Assembly (NCBI RefSeq): GCF_020921035.1
Contig: NC_063159.1
Coordinates: 5,084,001 to 5,148,000, forward strand
Direction: 5' to 3'
DNA from: Rhodamnia argentea
Taxonomy: Eukaryota; Streptophyta; Magnoliopsida; Myrtales; Myrtaceae
Length of the DNA stretch: 64,000 nt
Part shown: piece by piece, positions 1-10,953 of the stretch
How positions within the stretch are numbered: position 1 is the stretch's first letter
How the letters are laid out: each line of letters starts with the position of its first letter
Position numbers and translations under genes: made by a program
The notes under the pieces: model-generated
Told to the model about the DNA's origin: nothing
Database searches by the model: none
The model's input: the letters and a program-made list of their open reading frames with translations, nothing else

Positions 1-3000
1 AAACTCAACTTTCGAGTTCGGGGACGGTAGTTTTAGCTTACAATTGGATGCTTTACTCCGACATTTCAAAGAAAAAAATCGGGGGTCGAGAGGAAAAAAC
101 GCTATTAGAGTTAAGTGTTTCCACATTGAACGTTGACATCGATCATGTGTCCCGACCATGACATAAATGGATGGACGATATGCGTCACATAACACGACCA
201 TCGGATCTAGTTCCCGATTTCTTAATAGGCAAAGCTAATGTCCACCTCTCCTGCCTTGATCATTCGTGCATTCGATGGAGACATCACAACGCTGCCTTGA
301 TCAACATTGATTCAATGATAGCTACGCCTAAGTTGGCTCGCTCATATGCGAGTCTATCGGGGCGGCTATAAATAGGATCATGGCATTGGTGCCTTAGGAT
401 GAATGGAGCCCATGCTTGGTCCTGTCCTTCTGGGGTCGAAATTCACTTCACTCGACCGGTCCCTTCGACAACACTTGAAGGGACTTCGATGGGGAGATCT
501 CTCTCTACCATGAAGCTAATTTAGCTCCGTTTGTTTAGCAAAAAAATGATGGAAAGATTTTTCTTCATTCATTTTTTTTTTTATGCGAAACAAGCGATTG
601 CGTTTAGAAAAATACTTTTTAAAACATTCGTTTTTCGCGAAACAAACACATCTTTATTGTAGATAGTAAAACCATTTCATCTGAAGTAAATCACATGCAT
701 TGCCGGTAAAGATGGACTTGTTTGTAACGCCGAAAAGGAAAAAGATGAACTTATTTGTAGTAGATGTTTGATTTTCAAAACGAGGATAAGATCTCTTTGA
801 GTAGTAAGGTGTATTAATTACTAGTAGTATAATTCACTTTGCCACGAGCCACAATCATCAATAGTAAAGTGAGCTTGTTCGTTATAAAAACCTTGTTTGT
901 TTTTTTAGATATTAGCCGTTGGGTAATCTGCATTTATCGCCTGTAAGATCCATGAATTTGTGGTACATCTTATTTGTTCACGGTAAACCCTTTTCATTTC
1001 TTAGTAATATTACATCATTTTTACTCGGTATAATTACGCTTCTTATTAATGAAACTAAGTTACTTTTGCAAAAAAAAAAAAAAAATGGGGAGAAAACATA
1101 GAAAGAAATGAAAATTCACCAAGGGCAATAAAACACAAGATATTTTCAGGACATTTTGTTCTGATGCTGACAATTTTTCATTCAAATTGAATATCTAATC
1201 GATGACGTGGAGCCCTACGATAATAATTAAAAGATTTTCAACTTGGTTTGTCTTTTTTGGCCTGTTTAGCTCGTAAAAAACTATGATATGATGTCCATCA
1301 AGTTTCAATTCAATGAGCATTTTCCTCTAAAAAGTAAAAACGGTTAATGCATTTTTCGTTCTTCGGATTCTTGTTCTTCTTCTTTTCTTAAACATCTTAC
1401 TATTCAATATAATACGTGAAATTGGCCGGTTGGCGAAATTTTGACCCCAAGCTAGGGAGGGTACACTTGTGAGTGTTTAACTAGCACCGACGTTGACACG
1501 CGGCACGATATGACACGTTATTTCTAAAAAAAATAGAAAATTTCAAAATATTTAGGCACATTGTATATTAAATGTATATTTTACTTATCATGTATATATA
1601 AAAATATCAGCGGTGATTTTTTTTTCTTCTTCTTATTTTTCTTCCGTTAGGAATTCGCAATTATATTTTTTGGAGTTGGATAGGTATATTGATTTTGGGT
1701 GGATGGCATTTGACTTTAGCATATATATTTTGATAGATTTACATATTGATCCCTAATTTATTAAAAAACTTAAATTTGACACCGTGCATGTCGAAATGAC
1801 TTGTCGAGATGCTCGCTGGCATGTCCAGAGTGCCGACCATGTGTTGAATGTCTGACACTTGTTAACCGTGTCTCAATCGCATGTCGGAGAGTTTCATACA
1901 CTTTTCGATGTCCGACATACATTCGACACTACACGGAGCACCCCTAAAGAGTGTTCGTGCTTCCTAAGTAAGTGTAGGTAAAACTAAAGACTATAGCAGA
2001 TCACTTGGCTCTTTTCTCTTTATTCTTTCTTTTAATTGCAAAATTAATTTAAGTTCATACCCTTACTGCTATACAATTATTTTTCAATCAGGTATTCATA
2101 TCGATGTCGATATTATAACCTTCTGTTGGGCAATCATTGCCTCGATATGGAAATAAATAAGGACCAATTTCTTTAATTATGCGTTTTAGATGACAATTTT
2201 GTTTCCATGAGACAAAACTTCATATACGACCTATTAAATCTAGGAAAAATTACTCAAAAAGTCCTAAGTTTACCGTACGTGACCACTTGAGTTTTAAACT
2301 TTTCAACTGTGCCAATTTAGTCTTAAATCTTTTGACGATTTGCTAATTCTGTCCTAAATATGTTAATTGTACTAATTTAGTTTTAAGCATACTTATAATG
2401 ATTATGCTGATTATGGAAAGAATTGGAAAGAAAACTTAGAACCACACCAGCTTAAGAGGCTTACAGAGATGCCACATAAGTAATTTTCTTTTATAAATAT
2501 AGTATTTGCGAAGTTTTTATCATGTGACTAAGACAATTACTCTTATATCATCGTAGATGAAATGTTTAATGTAACTTTACTCGTATTTGAATTACTCATC
2601 CGTGGGTCAACCGATTCAACATATCGAATCGCCAAGTCAACGAAGTCGGAAAGTTTAGGAAGACATACACACATAAATTTTGCCCGTTAGCAGTAAAAGA
2701 TAGTGCTCACTCTAGTGTATAGCGCGTTCTTCAAAAACCGCAAGATCTCGATGCCTGCCGACCTCAATTACTTAAATTTAATCACCAAATCAACAATTTG
2801 GAGCGCCCAGTTCTATTTGTTTGTTTTTTTTTTCAATTATTTTTTCTGTTTCGGGGAATAGGTTGAAACATAAATTCGTTTAGCAATGCAATTTGATTTT
2901 TCTATTTTCGAGACAAAATTCTAGTTCAGAAATATGTTTGGAATAGAAATACGTAGTAAAAATTTTCTATTTTTCTCTTTCTGAAATAGAAATAGAAGTA

Positions 3001-3740
3001 AGAATTTTTATCATTGCTCACTCCTTTCTCTCGCGTATTTGTCGCTAGTCGCCCGCTTCGGGTCGCATCGGCGGCCGGCGCCTCTCTCGTGTCTTTGCTC
3101 TGTTTTGGGTGATTTTTGATGGAGGTGCGTCTGCTATCTTCGCCTTGAATTCTTGATTTTGAGGGTTTCGGCTTACGATAGAGAATCGCTCATCGATTTA
3201 AAGCTGAGATTTGGAATGGCAAGTGATAGGCAGATTATCCCTAAAGTGGCAAAAATAAAAAAATAGCAAATGAAAGAGAGAGAAACAAAAAGATTTGTAC
3301 ACGTGGCATTAGTGGTGGTGTTTGATGTCCATTTGGGGCCAAAACTTTTATGTTGAACATAAATCCATGCCATATGAAATTTATAGTGTAAATATTGATA
3401 TTAACAAATTGTGGATCATTATTTTTAGTGTAAATTCATTCTAAGGCTCTCTTTTTTATTATTTATTTACTTGTGAAATAATAAAAATAGATAATTTATT
3501 ATGTTTATATAAAAAATATACATTTAATATGCATCATGTCCCAACTCATTGAAATGCTCTATTTTTTGAGAAATTACGTGTCGGCATTTTATGTCGTGTC
3601 TCGTATCCCATTTTGTGTTGGTACTACATAGCTAGAGGACAATGGCCACAGGGATCGCGTCACCTTCTCTGATCCTTTCTTTCTTTGTTTTTTTTTTTTT
3701 CAATTTTCAGTTGTGTTTTCTATTTTCAATTTTTAAAAAT
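1..3740. other. AT-rich intergenic region, no gene seen
   Basis: No open frame longer than about 66 codons and no recognisable protein similarity is visible on either strand. The stretch is rich in A/T runs. Around 1790-1940 short motifs related to GTCGGACAC and TGTCGAAATG recur, which looks like transposon debris. Around 2230-2400 phrases like TCCTAAGTTTACC and GCCAATTTAGTC recur at about 40-60 bp spacing. That pattern is typical of non-autonomous plant DNA elements and is also seen near 8,370-8,480. Confidence 0.5.
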
Positions 3741-3899
3741 TTTCTGATGTAGCTATAAGAAACGGCATGGTTTTGCGTCCGGGAAAGTTTTGTCATGAGA
3801 CTTGCAGCAGCATTTTCCAAAACTTTCTGATATAGCTATAAGAAACGGCGTGGTTATGTGTCCAAGAAAGTTTTGTCATGAGACTTATCAGCAGCATAA
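3741..3899. repeat. tandem duplication, period about 83 bp
   Basis: Two adjacent copies (3741-3823 and 3824-3899) share the core AGCTATAAGAAACGGC, then AAAGTTTTGTCATGAGACTT, with a few substitutions between copies. There is no coding content. Origin is unknown; a local replication or unequal-exchange event is the simplest reading. Confidence 0.75.
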
Positions 3900-4050
3900 G
3901 ATTGAAAATTGACAAAAGGAAAAATTTCTAAAAAGGGCTTGAAGTGAGCTCATTTTTTCAAATAAGGGCGTAATTTGAATATTGTTTCAAATAAAGTCCT
4001 AAAGTGGCCAACTAGTCTTAAAAGAATGCCTGGCCTAATGAGTAATTTCG

Positions 4051-4365
4051 TCATTTCCCATTTTTTTTCCTTTTTCTTTCGTTTTCGTTTTCCTTTTTAT
4101 GTTTTTTTCTTAAAATAAAAAAGTTGAAAGTGAAAATAAAAAATACAGGGGCAGCCGCCCCACCGCCGGAGAAGGCGATTCGTTTTCGGCGGCAAGGGAA
4201 GGGAGAGAATTCGCGTCCCGAGAAGCCGATTCGCGAAATGAGTATCCCTGAGAACGCCTCCATCGTTCTGATTGTTGGGTCTTCTTCATCAGCGTGAGCC
4301 AAGATTGCAGAGACTGAGGAGAAGAATACCAGCAGAACGGAGGCGATAAATGTCAGCAGACACAT
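4051..4365 (-). CDS. possible small secreted protein fragment
   Basis: A minus-strand frame starting at the ATG at 4365 gives about 104 residues. It begins MCLLTFIASVLLVFFSSVSA, a good signal-peptide-like hydrophobic stretch ending in small residues, and continues AILAHADEEDPTIRTMEAFSG. After about residue 50 the sequence becomes basic and low complexity and ends in a K/R/N-rich tail from a poly-purine tract, so the downstream part is probably not real protein. I do not recognise a family. It may be the first exon of a gene whose remainder was lost, or chance. The frame remains open upstream to an ATG at 4494, but the internal ATG is favoured because the hydrophobic segment follows it directly. 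Confidence 0.25.
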   Translation of the reverse strand: MCLLTFIASVLLVFFSSVSAILAHADEEDPTIRTMEAFSGILISRIGFSGREFSPFPCRRKRIAFSGGGAAAPVFFIFTFNFFILRKKHKKENENERKRKKNGK

Positions 4366-5563
4366 CTTTTCCGTGTTCTTTTCTTGCTTCTGGCTTTTGG
4401 ATTGGCCTTCAATATGGAGATGAAACGGGTATGTTGCGCTAGAAATCAAATGGAGCTTCAGCTTCCGATGGAATGCGTTTAAAATGATATTCATTTCAGA
4501 TCATTATTTGAAAAAATGAGAGTACTTCAAGCTCTTATTAAAAAAAGTTTTCTTAACATAAAGGTCGACTTTTTTCCCTTATTAAAACTGACGAAATTAA
4601 CAGTTACGTGTATCGAAATTAGGATTTAAATGGGTTAAGTAAACATTTTAGGGTTTAAATACTACAGATTTACGGTAGTTTTGTCCGGGCATCTTCAACA
4701 AGAAGATTTGAACATCGGAGGAGGATTCGCCTACTTCGAACCCCGGAGATTTCAGCGCCTATCCCATCGAAACTCCCACTTTAGCATCGAAATTCCTGCG
4801 CACTTTGGCTGAATTATCTCCGTTCGTGCTGAACTTTCAGATTATGGCGATGGAATGTGGGTCCCCCACGATCTCGCTCTGCACGGACGATCTTGAATTG
4901 GGTCGGTGTTCAAGAAGATGGAAGCGATAATTTTGGCACGAAAAACCACCAGTTGGATCATAATCGTGGCGTTCGAGCTCGTGTACGAGGTAACATTTCG
5001 AATTCGGATAGTTCTTCAGGAACGTTGTCTTGTCAGCTTGATCTGCGCGGCATGCATGGGGCGCGTTGATGCTTGTTGACAGCTCTGATTGAACAAGCTA
5101 TGGCTGTGCATTCTTCAAGTTGGACACTGGCACTGTCAAATTTGTTCATTCTTCATTTGATGCATTCCCATGTAGTGGCGTTAGTGTGTTCTGGTGGCTA
5201 CTTAATGCGTAAAAACTTGCTTACATATGTGCGTAAGGAGTTTCTCTTCGTACTTTTGAGCCATTTGGATATAGCTGCTCTCCATTTGAGTAACTTTCTG
5301 AACCCCGTATTGAGAAGGAATCCATTGAATCGCAGGGATTCGGATTTTGGACCGTTTCTTCATAATCGGGCATGTATAAGTTAGGCAAATTAGGTGAAAA
5401 TGATAGAGTAAAATGTTGCTCCTCCTGAAATGAAGTGTCAATCATCATAATTGAAGACTTGGATGGAGAACTCCTGATGTATGAGATCTTGCAGCTTTTT
5501 TCATGTGTTGAGTGAGAATAATGGTGGGTGACTGATTTTTCCCTTGTATGTGTATTTAAAGAT
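4366..5563. other. region upstream of the hAT-like gene, possible 5' exons
   Basis: Only short frames are present (for example 4857-5069, 70 codons), with no recognisable domain. The stretch 4690-5080 is less AT-rich than its surroundings and could be 5' leader of the BED-finger gene that follows, because members of that family often have non-coding first exons. No splice model could be confirmed. Confidence 0.3.
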
Positions 5564-8225
5564 ATGGTTCGGGGTAGAGATGCCTGTTGGGAGCATTGTG
5601 TCCTGGTTGATTCGACGGAACAGAAGGTTAGGTGTAACTATTGCGCAAGAGAGTTCAGCGGAGGGGTTTATAGGATGAAGTTCCATTTAGCGCAGATCAA
5701 GAATAAAGACATCATGCCTTGTTAAAAAGTTCCAAATGATGTGAGGGACCATATTCGAAGTATATTGAGCACTCCCAAGAAACAGAAAACTCCCAAAAAC
5801 TTAAGGTTGATTGGGCAGCTAATGGTCAACAAAATAGCTCTTTGGGTAGTGAGAACTCCCATGCAAGCCACTATTCTAGTGGACAGCGCGGAAGCACTGG
5901 TCCCCCTTTGTTTCTTCTGCAGAATTCACCTAGTTTACTGGGTGTTGATGATGGCCAAAAACAGAAACAAGATTACGCTGGCAAGAAAATTGCTACTTTC
6001 TTTTTCCATAATTCTATTCCTTTCACTGCTGCCAAGAGCATGTATTATCAGGAAATGGTGGATGCTATAGCAGAGTGCGGATTGGGCTATAAAGCCCCAA
6101 ACTATGACATCCTGAGATCTGTTCTTTTGGAGAAAGTGAAAGATGACATACAAGACTGCTACGGAAAATTTAAGGATAATTAAGTGGAAGGATTGTGGAT
6201 GTACAGTTTTATGTGAGAGCTGGTGCAGTGCCAAGAGTCAATCACTTGTAGTATCTACAGTCAGATGTCCCAAAGGGGCAATATTTTTGCGGTCAGTCGA
6301 TGTATCAGGTCATGAAGATGATGCTACATATATGTTTGAATTGATAGAAACCGTTGTTTTGGAGGTTGGCTTGGAAAATGTTGTTCAAGTGATAACTGAC
6401 ATCACCCGCTAGTTATATTTATGCAGGAAGACTCCTCATGGACAAGTACTCATCACTTTTTTGGTCTCCCTGTGCATCTTATTGTGTTAATAAGATGTTG
6501 GAGGACATGAGCAAACAAGGCTGGGTGTGCACAGTGCTGGAGGAGGCAAAGATTATTGCACAATACATATATAGCAATAGCTTGAGGTTGGGTATGCTGA
6601 GGAAATAAATGGTGGGAAGGAGTTGATCGGGCCAAAAATAACTCGGTTTGTGACTGGTTTCCTCTCCTTAAGGTCCATAATAATCCAGGAGGACACTTTG
6701 AAACGTCTGTTTTCTCACACGCAGTGGTTCTCATCTGAATGCAGTAGATGCCCTGATGCCCAGGCCATTAAGTCCTTGTTACACTCCATGAGATTTTGGA
6801 AGTCCGCTCATGAAGTCGTGAGTGTTTCAGAACCACTAATTAAAATCTTGAGGATGGTTGATGGGGATGTGCCTGCGATGGGTTATTTGTATGAGGCAGT
6901 GGAGAGGGCAAAGAATTCAATCAAAGATTACTGCAATGGTGTTGAAGAAAGATATATTCATATTTGGGATATAATTGATCACAGATGGAATATGCGGCTT
7001 CAGTCGTCAATACATGCTGCAGCTGCATTTCTGAATCCATCAATCTTTTACAACCCAAACTTCAAAATCGACCTTAGAATTAGGAATGGATTTCAGGAAG
7101 CCATGAGGAAGGTGGCTTGCAGCGACACAGGTAAAGTGAAAATTACAAAAGAACATCCTCTATATATTAATGCGCATGGAGCCCTTGGGACTGATTTTGC
7201 TATCATGGGACGAACTCTGAATGATCCGGGTATGTTCTATAAACAGCACGATTTGGACTTCCATATTGCGTGATACACAATGTGGAGATTTTATTCCTTT
7301 TCAAGACATAAACAGGTACATGGTATAAATGTTAAGCAACATGGCACTACTTGCTCGTGAGTAGAATTTTTGTGTTGTCCAATTCAGCATTGGCGTCCAT
7401 TTTGAATTGGTTTTAGTGAAAAGGCCATGAAAAATAAGTTTTACGGAGGGTAAAAGTATAGGATCAATAGATGGGGTCCTTACATGTTTGGTTCAAGACC
7501 CAGGGATGCATTGATTTAATTAGTTGCATCATCTCAGGACTCTGGGGCTGATCATATAGATTGGCTTACCAGATCAAATTTTACTTCCTCCATTTGGTTC
7601 AATGCTATTGCCTGGTTTTCTTACCACATTTTCAGTCATCAAAGCATATAACTTAAACATTGTTTTGTTTTAATCGAGAAACTTTGTCTAACCTGTCAAT
7701 ATGCAAACTCTAGGCGATTGGTGGGCAGCGTACGGATATGAAATCCCCACATTGCAGAAAGTAGCAATTCGTATGTTGAGCCAACCTTGTAGTTTGCACT
7801 GGTGCAAATGGAACTGGACCACCTTTGAGAGCCTGCATGCTAAGAAGCGGAACACAGCGGAGTTTGAAAAATTTGGCAATTTGGTTTTCATCCACTGCAA
7901 CCTTTGGTTGAAAGCCATACGCGAAAGTTGGGATGGAAGATGTAAACTTATAAATTTCGATGAGATAGATATTAGCTCTGAGTGGCCTACTGAGTTGGAT
8001 CCTTCAGCTCCTTTATTAATTGATGCTTGGTTAGATGATTTGCCTGCAGAATGTAAAGTTGTCCCTGAGTTCGCTGAATACCAGAGGATAGGAGACAAAC
8101 AGAGCAACAAAGTTAGCATGGTTCGTCCCTCCTTGTGGAGTAGAGTAAGTCCAATTTTCATGTGTTTCGTCAATAGTGCAAAAAGAGATCAGTCATCAGT
8201 CACTGCCACCATCAGAACAGAGTGA
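5564..8225 (+). pseudogene. hAT-type transposase-derived gene, decayed
   Basis: The ATG at 5564 opens MVRGRDACWEHC, the usual start of plant BED-finger hAT proteins. The zinc-binding CNYC and a following FHLA segment are visible. An in-frame TAA at 5723 cuts the chain just after the finger, where the family normally continues with a VPNDVRDHI-like segment, which is present. A frame change near 5,800-5,840 leads into the DUF659 region (AKSMYYQEMVDAIAECG, about 6030-6180). Further shifts occur near 6,185 and 6,410. The transposase core resumes around 6,420-6,600 (SPCASYC) and 6,611-7,273. The C-terminal hAT dimerisation part (WWAAYGYEIPTLQKVAIR) lies at about 7,715-8,225, perhaps behind an intron with acceptor near 7,713. 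All expected domains are in order, but at least one stop and three frame breaks make a full product impossible. No terminal inverted repeats were found, so an old domesticated gene that later died is as likely as a dead element. Confidence 0.8.
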
Positions 8226-9050
8226 ATTTGCCTAATCCAAAGGATCATATACTTCAAGAGACGGTGCAAAGCAGGACATTTATGGAACCTAATTGGCACA
8301 TCCAGTTGACGTCCGTAACTGAATTAGAATAGTTTCTCGTTTTCATTAGGGACGTTCTTATTTGAGATTAAGTGCACTGAATGTCTCAAAACTTATCACG
8401 AACTGCAGTTGAGTCTTATATCATACAAAAAGTGTAATCAAGTCTTAAAATTTGTTAAGTTGGTGTAATCAAGTTCCTGCTCCATCAAAACTTGCAACGA
8501 CAGTGCGATTGGTGGAGCAAAACTTGCAACGACAGTGCGATTGACTACCAAACGTGGCCATTGGGTCATAATTTCTGGCTAGTCCCTCTATTATGCCTGT
8601 CCAAGTTAGATATATGAGTTCAAGGTGGTTTCCATGACCGCAATGTATGGTTCTTCTGGTTGTTAGCCTTCTTTTGAATCACTTCATTGGAGTTGCTCGG
8701 TGCTTTCTGATGACCCACAGTCATGCTATGGTGATGCGGTCGGTGCCGAGATCTTCTGGAATTATGATAAAATTCAACTGTCCAAGATTAACTAGCAGCA
8801 CTCATTCATGTTCAACATTTTTGGAACATTTTGTGAGTAGCATGGGCCACTGTCTAGATTCTAGTTGATCTCGGTATACACATACTTCTATGAACGGGTG
8901 AGTCAACTCCTACCTTTCACAGTTTCAGAGCCAACTCTTGGTAACCCTTCTAGTTATTTCTTGTTTCCTTATATTGCCATTTACGAAAGGGTCGTGCTTT
9001 TTCCGCTCCTTCTTTGATTTAGATACTATATATTTTGTGTGTGTTTTGAT
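8226..9050. other. intergenic, transposon-like debris
   Basis: No gene is seen. A 31-32 bp tandem duplication with core AAAACTTGCAACGACAGTGC starts at about 8487 and repeats at 8519. Phrases such as GTGTAATCAAGTCTTAAAA at 8,430-8,480 resemble the subterminal repeats of non-autonomous DNA elements. Confidence 0.45.
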
Positions 9051-9900
9051 TGTACTATCCCTTGTTATGTGCCAGTTGTTCGTGGATTGACGACAACCGA
9101 TGACAACCGAGAACATCTCCGTGGTACGACTCATGCAGAGAAGGCCAGGAGTTGAAGAGCTCATGGTCAAGTCGAGGACAAGGCCACGAGCTACGGAGAG
9201 GCCAAAGCGGGAGTTGGAGCTCTCCGAGCCAACTCAAGACGGGCTGCCGATGCATGTGGTTTTCCCAAAAGTGGGGGACTTGGTGGGCAACATCAAGTCG
9301 GCTAAGCCGAGGGAGGAACCGATTGCGGAGCAAGTTGGCATGCAACCGTGAAGTCAGAAAGGGAATGAACCAAACAGCGTAGGAGACGGAAGAATCGCCA
9401 ACCTTCGAGGGAGCTGATAATCCAAAGGAAGTATTCGATCGGGCAAGCGAATGTGAGTCGAGAGTGCCAAGGGTGTCGCTTAATTGGTGGGGAGAATATG
9501 ACGGACCAAAATGACTGACAAGATGGCCAAGGTGATAGGCGGTCCTCGAAACTTCTTGAAGTTTAGGGTTTTTTGAGGGCTCTAGAATGTTCCTAGGCCA
9601 TTATGAAAAAATGTGCACTTGTATTCTAGAGGATTTTTGTAATCAATAAGAGTAGCTAGTGGATAGGGATATTGGATCTTCACCTTTTTAGCTAGGGGTG
9701 ATCGATCGGTATAATGAGAGGGACTCTGGTATATATAGGGATCTCTTACCCTCATTCATAATCAGGTAACGGAAAAATGAAAATATTTTCTCTCGGACAC
9801 AATTCTCTCTGGGGTTTCTCTCTTTATGATATGGAATGGGCCAAGCGAGTGAACAAGCTATAGGAGAAATTATAAAAAAAAGAGAGAGTCATAAACGTAT
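9051..9900. mobile_element. possible retrotransposon fragment
   Basis: A plus-strand frame at 9100-9351 (83 codons, charged, no recognised domain) is followed by sequence with LTR-like features: a TATATATAGGG box near 9,731, then about 60-100 bp further TTTTCTCTCGGACACAATTCTCTCT, the leader style of plant LTRs. No paired LTR or target duplication was identified, so this is only a suggestion. Confidence 0.3.
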
Positions 9901-10775
9901 TGTATTTATGTCAATTCAATCATAAGCCTTTTGAGTTCTAAATCTTTGACAATTTGTCAATGTAATCTATCCAATCAATTTTGGTAGGAGATCGCTCATG
10001 TGAACGCAAGTTGTGCTATTTCGGCGTCGACAATTATTATTATTATTTTTGAATTTTAAGTTATATTACTTTTTTTTTACAAAAAAAAGGTTATTTTATT
10101 TTTCCTTTCTTTCTCTTTCTTTCTTTGTTGGTTGTCGAGCCTTGGTGATGGTCGATGATTGGCCAAAGGTGATGACCAGCAAGGGTTGAAGTTGAGATCG
10201 AGGGTTGATCTCGCTAGATCCCAACGAGGGCGACCCTCGCCGGTTGTCGACCGTCCTCGGCGACCAGAGGAGAAAGAATGAAAAAAAGAAAATAAAAAGA
10301 AAGAAAAAAGAAAATAAAGTATGAAATACAAAATAATTTCCAAAAAATAATAAAAATTTTAAGAAATTATTCCTGTAAGAGATCTACGTTAGTGATTTTT
10401 GGCCAAAATTAGTTGGATATGCTACATGAGACAATGTTAAAAGGTTTATGATCTAATTGGCAAAATTAACATATACTATTTAGGATAGAATTGACATAAA
10501 TACTAAGTATTCCCATGAGCGATATTTCAAAGTAAACACTGAGTTTATGCGATTCTTGTTAAGGATCAACGAGTGAAAGGAATCCAAAAAAAGCGAAAAA
10601 GCGAAATTTGCATGCAGTTGTGGGCTCCCTGCCTGATCAACCTGTAGAATCTGTAAACCATGATGCAGAGGCAGCTAATTAGAGGCATGGTTCTATTTGC
10701 TGTTATAGCTTCTCAAGCGGAAAGAAATCAGCATCGTGATACTTGTGATTTCAACAATTATGTCACTTCTGGTCA
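9901..10775. other. intergenic with low-complexity insert
   Basis: The part 10,028-10,370 is an AT-rich shell (ATTATTATTATT at the left, AATAATAAAAATTTT at the right) around a GC-richer centre with GATGGTCGATGATTGG-type triplet repeats. It resembles the insert at 24,117-24,944 and may be a non-autonomous DNA element. Nothing coding is supported. Confidence 0.35.
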
Positions 10776-10953
10776 TTGAGTACGGATTCCACGGTAATAG
10801 GAAGCATAATCAGTGTAGAGAACCTTCTATCACATTATCTTGCCCGCCAAACACCCAAAAGTAAATCAACATTGATCAATTGGCGCTATGGGAAGGTGAA
10901 AGCCGCCGCTATGTACAACAAAATTTCGAGGACAATGTCCTACAGACTAGGGT

